Shown here: in pieces, positions 34,885 to 44,300 of the stretch
Layout of the letters: each line of letters starts with the position of its first letter
How positions within the stretch are numbered: the stretch's first letter is position 1
Assembly (NCBI GenBank): GCA_038131955.1
Contig: JAYPQK010000012.1
Location: forward strand, 62,001 to 126,000
Reading direction: 5' to 3'
Length of the DNA: 64,000 bases
DNA from: SHAN690 sp038131955
GTDB taxonomy: Bacteria > Bacteroidota > Bacteroidia > Flavobacteriales_G > Salibacteraceae
Position numbers and translations under genes: made by a program
The notes under the pieces: model-generated
Databases searched by the model: none
What the model was told of the DNA's origin: nothing
What the model saw: the letters and a program-made list of their open reading frames with translations, nothing else

Positions 34885-35945
34885 AATCCGAAATACGTGT
34901 GGATCTGTTGCTTCGTGTGTTCCAGTGCGTTATCACGAACGTGCTGGTACCAGTTCATGGTCCATTCAACGGCCTCTGCAGATCTAAACCTAGGCTTCCA
35001 ACCCAATTCGTTCTGTGCTTTGTCGATGGCCAGTTTGAGCAATCCTGCTTCATGCGGCTTGCCGGCGATCTCGGGAGTTTCATAAGAACCCGCGCCCCAT
35101 TTCTCGATCGCGAGCTGCGTCATATCCAGTACGGTCCGCTCGTCGTTGGGATAAGGACCGAAGTTATAGCCCTGTGCATAGCGCGTTGGCTCTTCGCTCA
35201 TCTTCGCTGCGAGGACGAGGTAGCCGTTCAGCGGGTCGAGGACATGTTGCCATGGCCGCACAGCTTCCGGATTCCTCAGGATGACCGTTTCTCCTGCGAT
35301 CAAGGCACGAGCGATGTCGGGAACCAAACGATTCTCGCTCCAGTCGCCGCCGCCGATCACATTACCGCTGCGGGCAGAGGCAAGGCTCTGTTGATGCTTG
35401 TCGTAATCCTTCGGGTTCAAGAATGAATTGCGATACGAAGAGATCGCCAACTCACAGCAGGCCTTGGAATTGCTGTAGGGGTCGTATCCACCGAATCGAG
35501 CCGTCTCAGGGTAGGGATCTGAGGTTTCGAAGTTCTCGTAGACCTTATCGGTGGTGATCATCACGGAGGTGCATGGCTTATTTAGATGGCGAAGCGCGTC
35601 CATGACGTAGATCGTACCCATGACATTGGTGTCGTAGGTCTCGACCGGAAACTCGTAGGAATCGATCACCAAGGCTTGCGCAGCGAGGTGAAAGACAAAG
35701 TCAGGCTGGAAGTCCAGGATCTCTTTCTTCACCCGCTCACGGTCGCGAATGTCCGCGATCACCGAGTCGCACAGTGAGTCTCCCTGGATCTGATGAAAAA
35801 GGTCGTGATCGTGCTTAGGGGCAAGGGAGTAGCCCTTCACTTCGGCTCCTAATTCTCTTAGGATTAGCAGCATCCATGAACCCTTGAAGCCGGTATGGCC
35901 CGTGAGGAAGACGCGTTTGCCCTGAAACACTTTACGCAGATCCAT
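34881..35945 (-). CDS. rfbG: CDP-glucose 4,6-dehydratase
   Basis: 354 residues from the ATG at 35945 (MDLRKVFQGKRVFLTGHTGFKG). Upstream starts at 35963 or 35981 would overlap rfbF and add residues the family lacks. NAD site GHTGFKGSW, VFHLAAQALV, ITTDKVYEN, and catalytic YDPYSNSKACCE. The sequences GGGDWSENRLVPDIARA and VRPWQHVLDPLNGY are characteristic of CDP-glucose rather than dTDP-glucose dehydratases. It makes CDP-4-keto-6-deoxyglucose, the branch point for 3,6-dideoxyhexoses. Confidence 0.93.
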   Translation of the reverse strand: MDLRKVFQGKRVFLTGHTGFKGSWMLLILRELGAEVKGYSLAPKHDHDLFHQIQGDSLCDSVIADIRDRERVKKEILDFQPDFVFHLAAQALVIDSYEFPVETYDTNVMGTIYVMDALRHLNKPCTSVMITTDKVYENFETSDPYPETARFGGYDPYSNSKACCELAISSYRNSFLNPKDYDKHQQSLASARSGNVIGGGDWSENRLVPDIARALIAGETVILRNPEAVRPWQHVLDPLNGYLVLAAKMSEEPTRYAQGYNFGPYPNDERTVLDMTQLAIEKWGAGSYETPEIAGKPHEAGLLKLAIDKAQNELGWKPRFRSAEAVEWTMNWYQHVRDNALEHTKQQIHTYFGL

Positions 35946-35947
35946 CT

Positions 35948-36721
35948 CTACCAATTCTTCCATTTCGGATCCTCGTCCCACATTCGGTTGAGGTCCATGT
36001 TGTCACGCAGCGTATCCATGCACTTCCAGAATCCTTCGTGGCGGTAGGCGACCAGCTTTCGATCAGCGGTCAGCTGCTCGAGAGGATAGCGCTCCCACAT
36101 AACGTCGTCAGAATTCTCAGGAAGGTAGTTGAAGGTCTCTGGTTCACAGATGAAGAATCCACCGTTGATCCATGCGCCATCTTCCTTTGGCTTTTCGGCG
36201 AATTCGGTAACTGTATTGCTCTCGTCCAAACCGATCATGCCAAAGCGGCTTCCGGGCTGAACGATGGTCATGGTGCAGGTTGCGCCTTTGTCTTCGTGGA
36301 ATTTCAACTGAGCCTCCATATCGACGGTGGCCAAACCATCGCCGTAGGTGAGGAGGAAGCGCTCGTTGCCGACGTACTGTTGCACGCGCTTGAGTCGCCC
36401 GGCTGTCATGGTCTCGAGTCCCGTGTCAACCAAGGTTACCTTCATGTTTTCCGCGTTGCTATTGTGCACGGTCATCTCGTTGTTGCTGAGATCAAGCGTG
36501 AGGTCAGAATTGTGGAGGAAGTAGTGGTAGAAATATTCTTTAATCACGTAGCCCTTGTAGCCGCAGCAGATGATGAATTCATTGTGCCCTTGGGCAGCGT
36601 AGGATTTCATGATGTGCCACAGGATCGGTTTGCCGCCGATCTCGATCATGGGCTTGGGTTTCAAGTGCGATTCTTCACTGATGCGGGTTCCTTTTCCCCC
36701 GGCGAAAATGACAACCTTCAT
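35948..36721 (-). CDS. rfbF: Glucose-1-phosphate cytidylyltransferase
   Basis: 257 residues from the ATG at 36721 (MKVVIFAGGKGTRISEE), matching the usual family length; a TTG eight codons upstream is unlikely. Nucleotidyltransferase motif AGGKGTR, LKPKPMIEIGGKPILWHIMK, the metal-binding YGDGLATVD, and the C-terminal HEGFWKCMDTLRDNMDLNRM. It joins CTP and glucose-1-phosphate to CDP-glucose, the committed step. First gene of the six-gene operon. Confidence 0.95.
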   Translation of the reverse strand: MKVVIFAGGKGTRISEESHLKPKPMIEIGGKPILWHIMKSYAAQGHNEFIICCGYKGYVIKEYFYHYFLHNSDLTLDLSNNEMTVHNSNAENMKVTLVDTGLETMTAGRLKRVQQYVGNERFLLTYGDGLATVDMEAQLKFHEDKGATCTMTIVQPGSRFGMIGLDESNTVTEFAEKPKEDGAWINGGFFICEPETFNYLPENSDDVMWERYPLEQLTADRKLVAYRHEGFWKCMDTLRDNMDLNRMWDEDPKWKNW

Positions 36722-36742
36722 GCGCGGTTTTTGGATTTCCCG

Positions 36743-36750
36743 CAAATATA
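36743..36750 (-). promoter_or_regulatory. -7 promoter box (TATATTTG) of the CDP-sugar operon
   Basis: On the minus strand TATATTTG matches TAnnTTTG exactly and lies 21 bases before the rfbF ATG. No TTG at the expected distance upstream, so the -33 element is unclear. Confidence 0.45.
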
Positions 36751-36799
36751 ACAGCCCCCGTGGAGTCTAGGGGTTAAGAATTGGTAATAGGTTTTGAAA

Positions 36800-36855
36800 C
36801 TCAAGTCTCAAGTCACAAGTGCCCAAATGTCACATAACACATAGCAAATATCACA
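36800..36855. repeat. 7-bp-periodic tract with changing words
   Basis: Eight units in one register: CTCAAGT, CTCAAGT, CACAAGT, GCCCAAA, TGTCACA, TAACACA, TAGCAAA, TATCACA. The first units are the TCTCAAG word seen at 1349; the later units are a different, CACA-type word with the same period. It sits between the end of the glycosyltransferase gene and the rfbF promoter. Confidence 0.85.
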
Positions 36856-36863
36856 TTCCTCCA

Positions 36864-37922
36864 CTACCAATCCAGGTCCGAGAACTTCTTCTTTCCTTCT
36901 AGGAAATAGGCCTTGATAATCGATCCGGGATAGATCCCGTTGGTGTTTCGCTCCTTTACCCAGGCTTGTGCCTCGCGGCGCTTTCTCATCCACGTGGGTA
37001 GGTTTAGCAAGAAACTCCAGTGTGCTGTGATGATCGAGAAGGAGGCGCGCACTTGCCCGCGCAGTATCATGTTGAGGAAGGCTAAGGCGTCGAGGACCAA
37101 ACGTTCGTAGATCTTTATGAAGACCTCCCCCTCGGGGAGGTTCTTCACCATCATGATCAGGTTGTTGCGGTGGTTGCGAAAGGTCTTTTCCGGACTGCCA
37201 TACGCGATCACGGCGCCTCCGATGTGGTAGACCACGCTCTGCGGACAGACCATCACCTTCATGCCGTGATTTTTTACCCGCCAGCATAGATCGATCTCTT
37301 CCATGTGGGCGTAAAAGTCGTTGTCGAGCCCGCCGCTTTCGCGGTATACGCTCGATCGGATAAAGAAACATGCCCCTGAAGCCCAAAATACCTCCCTTGG
37401 CTCGTCGTATTGACCTTCGTCTTTCTCTTGGTCGTAAAACAAGCGACCGCGACAAAAAGGATAGCCTAAATTGTCTATGAATCCGCCCGAAGCTCCCGCG
37501 TACTCGAAGTGGTCTTTCTTGTGCCAAGAGCGGATCTTGGGCTGCACGATCGCTACTTGCTCGTCTTGGTCAAACATATCGATCACGGGCTCCAACCAAT
37601 TCGGTGAGATCTGCACGTCGCTGCTCAATAGGCAGAATAGGTCGGCGTCGATTTGGGCTAATCCTTCCTTGTAACCATTCGTGAAGCCCCTGTTGATCTT
37701 GATCGTGATGACGTTGATCTGATCCCCAAAGGTCGAGAGGTATTCCTGCGTGGTGTCCGTAGACGCATTGTCGATCACGTAGATCGCGTAGTCACCATTC
37801 TTTGGCGTATGCTCGATCACCTCGGGGAGGAACTGCTCAAGCAGGTCACGATTGTTGTAACAGAGCAGCGCTACGGCTACCTTGATGTGTGGGAAACGCG
37901 AAGTATCTGACACCGGATTCAT
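36864..37922 (-). CDS. Family 2 glycosyltransferase
   Basis: 352 residues. GT-A fold: VAVALLCYNNRDLLEQFLPE, YVIDNASTDTTQEYL, the metal-binding region FCLLSSDVQISPNW, and the acceptor-side GACFFIRSSVYRESGG and MEEIDLCWRV blocks typical of rhamnosyl-transferase-like GT2 enzymes. The C-terminal 80 residues are amphipathic and may touch the membrane. It probably transfers a sugar in surface-polysaccharide or lipopolysaccharide synthesis; being just upstream of the CDP-sugar operon, the CDP-deoxysugar is a candidate donor, though a repeat tract separates them. Confidence 0.88.
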   Translation of the reverse strand: MNPVSDTSRFPHIKVAVALLCYNNRDLLEQFLPEVIEHTPKNGDYAIYVIDNASTDTTQEYLSTFGDQINVITIKINRGFTNGYKEGLAQIDADLFCLLSSDVQISPNWLEPVIDMFDQDEQVAIVQPKIRSWHKKDHFEYAGASGGFIDNLGYPFCRGRLFYDQEKDEGQYDEPREVFWASGACFFIRSSVYRESGGLDNDFYAHMEEIDLCWRVKNHGMKVMVCPQSVVYHIGGAVIAYGSPEKTFRNHRNNLIMMVKNLPEGEVFIKIYERLVLDALAFLNMILRGQVRASFSIITAHWSFLLNLPTWMRKRREAQAWVKERNTNGIYPGSIIKAYFLEGKKKFSDLDW

Positions 37923-37954
37923 TTGGGTGCAATGTTAGCCATTACGGCGCTTTC

Positions 37955-39121
37955 CTAGGCGTCTAATAGGGGATATCGCTCAAAGTGATCGTTCGGGTCG
38001 AAGAGGTGTCGGTAGGTGGTCAGTTCTTGGATCTGTTCACATCCTAACGAACGAATGATGGCGATCATCTTGGGATTAAAGTCACCGATCCATGTGATCA
38101 CTACGCCTCGGTAGAGTTTCTTCTTCTGAATCACTTCCGCCATGTGCTGAAACATGAAGCCTTCAACCCCCTTACCTTGGTGGTCAGGATCAACCCCGAA
38201 GGCAATGCCAAAACTGTCTTCGCAAACGCCGAGTTGCTTGTATATCCAAAACTTGAGCTTCCTCCAAGCATTGAGGTTGTCTCCGATGCGACGAAAAATA
38301 GCGTTGAGCTCCGGCAGCGAAATATAAAACCCGATTGGTTGGTCGTCAAAGTAGACAAACCAGATCAGGCGCTCATCGATGGCGGGTTTGATGGATCGTA
38401 AAAGGGCTTTAGCCTGGGCAGATGACATATCCGAAAAGTCACGGTGCTTGGACCAAGCTCGGTTGTAGACCGTTCGGAAATCCTCAGCGTAGCGATCCAT
38501 CTCGCCGAGGGAAACGTGCTCACATCGGTAGCGAGCGTCTTGTTTCAGCCGTTCGTATCGCTCCTGAAACTTGGGCTGTAACGGCGTGGTGATGTTGCGA
38601 TAGAAGATGAATTGCCTGTAATACACCTGAAAGCCATACGCCTCGAAGAGCGCCCGATAGTAGGGTGGGTGGTAGTTCTGAGCATAATGCGGTGGTCGAT
38701 CAAATCCATCGGTCAACAATCCCCAATACCGATCCTTCTCCCCGAAGTTGATCGGCCCGTCCATCAACTTCCTGCCTCGCTCCCGAAGCCATTGTTTGGC
38801 TGTGTCAAATAACAGCTTAGCGGCTTCTAGATCATCGACGCACTCAAAGAATCCTACTCCGCCTGCTTCACGCTTTCGAGTGTGCGGAAGCTTGTCATTC
38901 ACAAAGGCGGCTATACGACCAATGGTTTTACCTCGATCATCCTGAAGGATCCACCGGAAAGCGTCGCCGTGTCGGAAGAACTTATTCTTCTTTCGGTCGA
39001 AGATGTCCTCGATGTCCTGTCGTAGGTGAGAGATCCAATTGGGATCATCCGCGTAGATCCGAAAAGGGAGTTGCCGAAAGGCCTCTGTCGTAGATTTGTC
39101 CTTAACTTCGATGATCTGCAT
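37955..39121 (-). CDS. GNAT-like N-acetyltransferase-fold protein
   Basis: 388 residues from the ATG at 39121 (MQIIEVKDKSTTEAFRQLPF); the frame extends 18 codons upstream without family support. Two GNAT-like halves: IGRIAAFVNDKLPHTR and FGVDPDHQGKGVEGFMFQHM, the latter like an acetyl-CoA loop. The motif LMDGPINFGEKDRYWGLL and the RIYADDPNWISHLRQD start are typical of a family common in Bacteroidetes that is annotated only as hypothetical or GTP-cyclohydrolase-neighbour. The substrate is unknown. CGAAAGTA at 39137-39144 is a one-mismatch -7 box on the minus strand. Confidence 0.7.
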   Translation of the reverse strand: MQIIEVKDKSTTEAFRQLPFRIYADDPNWISHLRQDIEDIFDRKKNKFFRHGDAFRWILQDDRGKTIGRIAAFVNDKLPHTRKREAGGVGFFECVDDLEAAKLLFDTAKQWLRERGRKLMDGPINFGEKDRYWGLLTDGFDRPPHYAQNYHPPYYRALFEAYGFQVYYRQFIFYRNITTPLQPKFQERYERLKQDARYRCEHVSLGEMDRYAEDFRTVYNRAWSKHRDFSDMSSAQAKALLRSIKPAIDERLIWFVYFDDQPIGFYISLPELNAIFRRIGDNLNAWRKLKFWIYKQLGVCEDSFGIAFGVDPDHQGKGVEGFMFQHMAEVIQKKKLYRGVVITWIGDFNPKMIAIIRSLGCEQIQELTTYRHLFDPNDHFERYPLLDA

Positions 39122-39186
39122 AGCGCGGGTATGAACCGAAAGTAGCGACAATTTCTCTAGCGGATCACATAGCATTTCCAGCGCCG

Positions 39187-39705
39187 ATCAAGCGCGTTTA
39201 CCTCTGGGGAATGATGGGGGTAGGTAAGTCTTCTATGGGCAAGAAACTCGCCCGTCAATTAGGGTGGGACTTTATTGACCTCGACCATTTGATCGAGAAT
39301 CAAACAGGAAAGACCATTCCGGAGATCTTCGAAAAGGAGGGAGAGCCTGCGTTCCGCGATTACGAATCCAATGCCTTAGCGTCGGTACTCACGACAGAAA
39401 ATCTAGTGATTGCGGTAGGAGGTGGTACTCCGACCATTTCGGCGAATGCGGATCATATGGTACAGTCAGGACTCTGTGTCTGGCTCGATGCGCCGATCGG
39501 AATGATCGCACAGCGCTTGCGGAATGCTAAGGTAGAACGTCCGCTGCTCACCGGCTTGAACGATGAACAGCTAAATGAGAAACTCAATCGCTTGATGGAA
39601 GATAGGCAGCCTGCCTATGCTCGGTCACACATGATACTTTCGGTCAACAATCTTTCTGCACAAGGAGCGATCTCAGCATTGAAGGGGATCATTCAAGGTA
39701 AATGA
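39187..39705 (+). CDS. aroK: Shikimate kinase, canonical start codon apparently lost
   Basis: P-loop kinase that phosphorylates shikimate in the chorismate pathway. Motifs: Walker A GMMGVGKSSMGKKLARQLG, FIDLDHLIEN, the substrate Arg in EPAFRDYE, VAVGGGTP, and the lid RPLLTGLND. The first ATG is at 39211 (MMGVGKSS), but it would delete the first glycine of Walker A and the preceding strand. The upstream in-frame codons read IKRVYLWG, exactly the strand expected, yet from the stop at 39121 onward there is no ATG, GTG, TTG or CTG. Translation must start at ATC 39187, ATA 39169 or ATT 39151, or an ATG at 39187 was lost by a single change. Coordinates use 39187. The 3' end overlaps the convergent gene by 17 bases. 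Confidence 0.85.
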   Translation: MKRVYLWGMMGVGKSSMGKKLARQLGWDFIDLDHLIENQTGKTIPEIFEKEGEPAFRDYESNALASVLTTENLVIAVGGGTPTISANADHMVQSGLCVWLDAPIGMIAQRLRNAKVERPLLTGLNDEQLNEKLNRLMEDRQPAYARSHMILSVNNLSAQGAISALKGIIQGK

Positions 39706-40165
39706 CCGGATTCGGTTCGATCACCAGCTGAATGTGCTCTTGAATCGTGGTGGCAAGCGAAAGCCCGGTGAAGTCACACTGGATGGGGAAGCGTCGATGC
39801 TTGCGGTCGACCAATGAAGCGGTGATCAGGTATCGTGGCTGATGCGCCGTAATAGCCGAAGCGGCTTGCATCATCGTTAATCCCGACTTGATCACGTCGT
39901 CTACCAAGATCACACAGCGACCCTTGATCATAGCGTCCATGGATTCGACATCCTCCGGTCGCTCGGAATTGAATTTCAGTTGGGCTACCTTCATTGGCGA
40001 GATCTCCTTGATCCACTGGGTTAGCTGGTCTGATACCCACACACCGCGGGGTTCAATACCGATGAGAGTGATCTCTTTTTCTTGGTAACAGTGCTCCAGG
40101 ATCTGATAGGCGATCCTTTTCAACGTGCGTTCAATTCGCACTTTATCCATGATGACGGTTCTCAT
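39689..40165 (-). CDS. Phosphoribosyltransferase (PyrR-like)
   Basis: 158 residues. Type I PRTase fold with the PRPP loop VILVDDVIKSGLTMM (about residues 93-107), the hood GIEPRGVWVSDQLTQW, and VDRKHRRFPIQCDFTG. The sequence resembles PyrR (uracil phosphoribosyltransferase/regulator) and its Bacteroidetes relatives that neighbour shikimate kinase; the usual DDVLYTGRT is changed to DDVIKSGLT. The substrate is uncertain. Tail-to-tail overlap with aroK. Confidence 0.82.
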   Translation of the reverse strand: MRTVIMDKVRIERTLKRIAYQILEHCYQEKEITLIGIEPRGVWVSDQLTQWIKEISPMKVAQLKFNSERPEDVESMDAMIKGRCVILVDDVIKSGLTMMQAASAITAHQPRYLITASLVDRKHRRFPIQCDFTGLSLATTIQEHIQLVIEPNPVIYLE

Positions 40166-40186
40166 GCGCTTCGTTGCTTAATGCAT

Positions 40187-40215
40187 CAAAGGTAGAAATC
40201 GTACTTTTCGCTCAA
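40187..40215 (-). promoter_or_regulatory. Promoter of the phosphoribosyltransferase gene
   Basis: On the minus strand TTG (40215-40213) is followed after 18 bases by TACCTTTG (40194-40187), an exact TAnnTTTG box with proper spacing. The ATG lies 21 bases further on. This is the best-formed promoter I see in the window. Confidence 0.65.
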
Positions 40216-40245
40216 GCCAAGGCTGTGCTTTATTACTTTTAACCG

Positions 40246-41349
40246 GTGAACCAAAGAAGCTCCATCTTCCTTTTTGCGCTCCTCTTCGCTTTGGCAATGG
40301 GCAATTCAGCCTTGGCACAAGTAAAGGTAGAAGGTCAGGTGCTGCACCTAGGTGAGCCTATCGACAACGTGACAATCAAGATCCTAGAGAGCGGAGAGGT
40401 TCAGCGCACCCTCTTGGCGGACCGTCGAGGCAAGTTCGAAAGTGAATTTGGCTTCAATCGATCTTATACCCTCGTTTTTGTGCGTCCCTTCATGCTTCCC
40501 GTGGCGATCGATGTGAATACCAAGAATGAGGGTGGAAAGATTCAGTTTTATGAGGTTCCCTTGAAGATGAGGATGTACCACCGTTTCGCCGGAATGTCAA
40601 AGAAGGAAGCGCGTCAAAGCATCGGTGTAATTGCTAAAACAGGTCAAGGCGAGGATGCCTTTTCATTCCAGCCCTATCCTAAAGTGATCGAAGAGCTGCG
40701 TCCTATCTACGCCGAGTCGGAGCGACGTGAAAAGGCTGGCGAAGGACCGATCGCATCTGAAGTGTTTTTCCCGGAACCAGCGGAAGCCAAGGTGATGGAA
40801 AAGACGACAGAGGAGGAAGAAGTGACCAAGGAATCAGTGGCAAAAGCGGAGGAGGTCAAAGAAGAACGAGCCATCGAGCGATTCGAACTGATAGAGGAAG
40901 CGCGGAAGGAAGAGCGGGGCAGAATGTTTGAGGCAAAGGACCAAGAGGTGAACGCGGCGAGCAAGGTTGAGCGGGAGGGAAGTTCGTATATCGATCGATC
41001 CAAAGAGATTAGACGAGAGATGGAGTTGGCCGATCAGCAGCGCAGGGATGACCTGACCGCGGCAAGGATCGAGAAGCATGCTCAGCATGAACAAGAGCTC
41101 CAAGCGGTGGCGGGGGGGATGCCTTCACCGCTTGTTCCGGCCACGGGTCGTCGCTTGGTGAAACACACGGTCGATGAAGGCACCTTCATGTCAGAAGAGC
41201 GCTTCATCGTAGAGGACCGAGGTGTCGTCTTCGAATACCGAAAGGCCACGTACAATTGGTTACTGTTTGACGTTACCTACTATTCAAAGGACGATGAGGA
41301 GATCAGTGAAGAAGAGTATGAGCATGTGCGGATCACGATGGGCATATAG
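40246..41349 (+). CDS. Secreted coiled-coil protein
   Basis: 367 residues from a GTG at 40246. Signal peptide (IFLFALLFALAMGNSALAQ). Residues about 26-110 form a carboxypeptidase-regulatory-like beta domain (VKVEGQVLHLGEPIDNVTIK, RTLLADRRGKFESEFGF). Residues about 170-285 are very rich in Glu, Lys, Arg and Ala and should be a long coiled coil (EEEEVTKESVAKAEEVKEE). The end (RLVKHTVDEGTFMSEERFIV) is beta-rich. The downstream propeller sensor overlaps its 3' end by 26 bases, so the pair is probably co-expressed and may interact in the periplasm. Function unknown. Confidence 0.7.
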   Translation: MNQRSSIFLFALLFALAMGNSALAQVKVEGQVLHLGEPIDNVTIKILESGEVQRTLLADRRGKFESEFGFNRSYTLVFVRPFMLPVAIDVNTKNEGGKIQFYEVPLKMRMYHRFAGMSKKEARQSIGVIAKTGQGEDAFSFQPYPKVIEELRPIYAESERREKAGEGPIASEVFFPEPAEAKVMEKTTEEEEVTKESVAKAEEVKEERAIERFELIEEARKEERGRMFEAKDQEVNAASKVEREGSSYIDRSKEIRREMELADQQRRDDLTAARIEKHAQHEQELQAVAGGMPSPLVPATGRRLVKHTVDEGTFMSEERFIVEDRGVVFEYRKATYNWLLFDVTYYSKDDEEISEEEYEHVRITMGI

Positions 41350-44300
41350 GATCGGTGGATTGATGGTGTTGTTGATGTGGTCTTGGATCGCATCGGCACA
41401 GATGGCGAGTTTCAAGCACTATGGGCTGGATAAGAGCATCTTTCCGAGTAGAATCGAGTGCATTGATCAAACCGACCATGGCGAACTCTTGATCGGCACG
41501 CTGGCCGGATTGGTGATCTACGATGGCTTCGAATTCACGACACACAGCGTTCGCTCAGGTTTGGCAGAAAGTTCGATCTCGTCACTGTCTGCCTTAGGTT
41601 CACATGTCTTCATCGGACATTGGGCGGGCAACGTGTCAATCTACGACATGAAGACCGACACCTTCGACGTTTGGAAAACCGCCCCGGCGTTGGGCTTTGC
41701 GTCTGTGGTGCAGATCCTTCCCTTGAGCGTGGATTCTGCTTTGGCCGTCACTTCGGATGGAAGACTTTACTCCATTTCTGAAGACGTTTCCGAACGGATC
41801 GTTTTAGGAGAGGATGGCGAGTCGGTCCGGGTCAATCAAGTCCTGCGTGTCAAAGATGGTTTTATCGTGATCGCGGATGACCGCATTGTCAAGAAGCAGG
41901 GCAGTGCGTCCACAAATCTCCTAAGGGCGAAGCCGGGACAACGGTTCAACTACGCCTGCACGGAGGGCGATCAGTGGATCGTTGCGGATAATGACGGTCT
42001 CGAGGTGATGGAGAAAACAACGAGAGGAGAATTCAGCGTCGTTAAAGAGATCGATCTAGGTCGTGAAGTTTTGGCTCTTCAACAAGATCGCCAGGGCCAT
42101 GTATGGGCTATGACGGAAGAAGATGGCGTAAGTCGGTATCACCTCCAAAGTCAGCAACTTCGACATTTCCGACGCGAGAATGGATTGAGTTACAACCAGA
42201 TCAGGGCTTTGTTTTGCGACCGAGAGGGAACCATATGGATCGCTACCGCGGCCGGCTTGGATCAATTCCTCGGCGATGCCTTTGTGCTGATCGATGATAG
42301 GCAGGGTTTAGAGGGTAGCATGATTTGGGATGTCGAGTTGGTGTCAAACCAGTTTTTTGTCCTCACTTCTTACGGATTGGCCATTGGCGAATTAACGACA
42401 GATGCAGCTCGACTTGAAGTGCGTCGATTCGTGGAACTTACCGATCTTTCACCGAGACAGCTAGAGCATAACGGAGGGAACAGAATTTGGATCAGAACCC
42501 AACAGGGAAAGGTGTTTCGCTATGATCTGGATGTAGAGAAGTTGATCGAGATCACAGATGTTGAGGTCCCTGTCAACTGCGTGGAGGTGGTAGATGGTGA
42601 GATTTGGTTCGGAACGGATGAGGGCATCTTCCGTCGCGGATCAAGTGAGGGGTGGTCGAGACTTACATCAGGTTCTGGCTTAGCCGGAGATAAGGTGACG
42701 GGGATCTATTACTCCAAGGAGCGAAATGAAACCTGGATCACAGTGTTAGGAGCACCGGTAACCCTGTATCACGATGGTAAGTTCAGGCAGTTTGGAACCG
42801 CAGAGGGAATCAGTTCTTCGGTGATCCAAGACGCCGCCTTTGATAGAGACGGGTTGGTGTGGTTCGCTACCTATGACAAGGGGGTCTTTCGATTTCAGGA
42901 AGAAGGAAGCTTTGTCTCTTTGACGGAGGAGGTTGCGCTTACTTCGACCACGACGTTTGCGATCGAAATGGATCGTTCAGGCAAAGTGTGGATCGGGCAC
43001 AACTGGGGAGTCGATTCGTATGACCCTGCAACCAAGCAACTCACTTGGTTTGGGGAAGATAAGGGCTTCATGGGCGTGGAGGTGAACGCGGGTGCGATGC
43101 ACTTTGGTTCAGATGACGCCCTCTGGGTGGGAACCCTTATGGGACTTCTCCATTTTGAGCCGAATGCTGTTCGGGACAATGCCATAGAGCCGAGTCTGAA
43201 GGTCGAAAGTGCCCGCTTGGGAAGTAAAGACCTCTTGAAACCTGCAGCTGGACTGCGATTACTGAGTGCCGAGAACGACTTCGCTCTGACCTTTTCGAGC
43301 ATTTCTCTAGCCAATCCGGAACGAAATGAGTACCGCTATCGCTTGAGAGGGGTGCACGAGAATTGGAGGAGCATCGATCGTCCGGGTAAGATCGAATTCC
43401 TCTCGCTGCCTGCCGGTGACTTCACTTTCGAGCTGATCGCGTGCAATGATTCAGAGTTGTGTTCCAGTCAGCCGTATACGCTCTCGTTTAGTATTTATCC
43501 CCCTTTCTATCGAACGTGGTGGTTCTACACGATCCTATTTGTGTTGGTTGTGGTCACCATCTTCTTTATGGATAGGTACCGCGTAGTGAACCTACTCGAG
43601 CAGAAGCACCAAGTAGAGGAACAGCTGGCCTTGCAACAGCAGCACATGGTCGACCTCGATCAGGAACGAGAGCGTTTGGAACAACGACTCAAGTCTGACA
43701 CGGATATCATCCGTACGCTAGAAGAAGGAGATCGCAAACAGGCCCTTAAGACCTGCGAACTTCTACCTAATTTCAGGATACATCAGCGATTGCTCGAAAC
43801 CGTAAGTTCAGATGGTGTGCTTTGTTTTCAAAACACCCGATACAATGCGGTATTCATGGTGGATGTTGGCGTACAAGGTAACGCGGCCCATCCGCTCCGA
43901 GCTCAACTCCTTCACAAGATGAAAGCCGTCCTGCCCGCAGAGTTCGATGCAGTAGCGATCATCACCACTTGGACCCAGATCGTGCGGGATTTGGAAGATT
44001 CCTTTGGGAAATTCAAGGGAGTACAGTGGACTGCGTTTCTGTCCTCTGGAGAGAGCTCCTTTTTAGGTGTGAAAGGAATGTCTGTCTTTACCATACCTGC
44101 TGATGGAGTAAAGGAAGCCGCCGAGGACGCCGAGACGGAGCGAATCGAAGGAGCCACCCTTTGGCCTTTCAGGGACGATGGGACCGTGGTGGTCTGCTCA
44201 GACGGGATCTTCGCTCAGTTGAATGAAGCGGGAACGCGCAGCTATCCGAAGCAGCGATTGATGAAACTATTGGAAGAGAAACGAAATGCATCGCAAGACC

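Noticed and set aside
36038..36751. Open frame of 237 codons antisense to rfbF
   Set aside because: rfbF is unambiguous with all motifs; the antisense frame is a codon-bias artefact with His/Val-rich composition.
36808..37527. Arg-rich open frame of 239 codons in another frame of the glycosyltransferase gene
   Set aside because: Composition (runs of R, S, P) is typical of a shifted frame; the GT2 frame has clear motifs.
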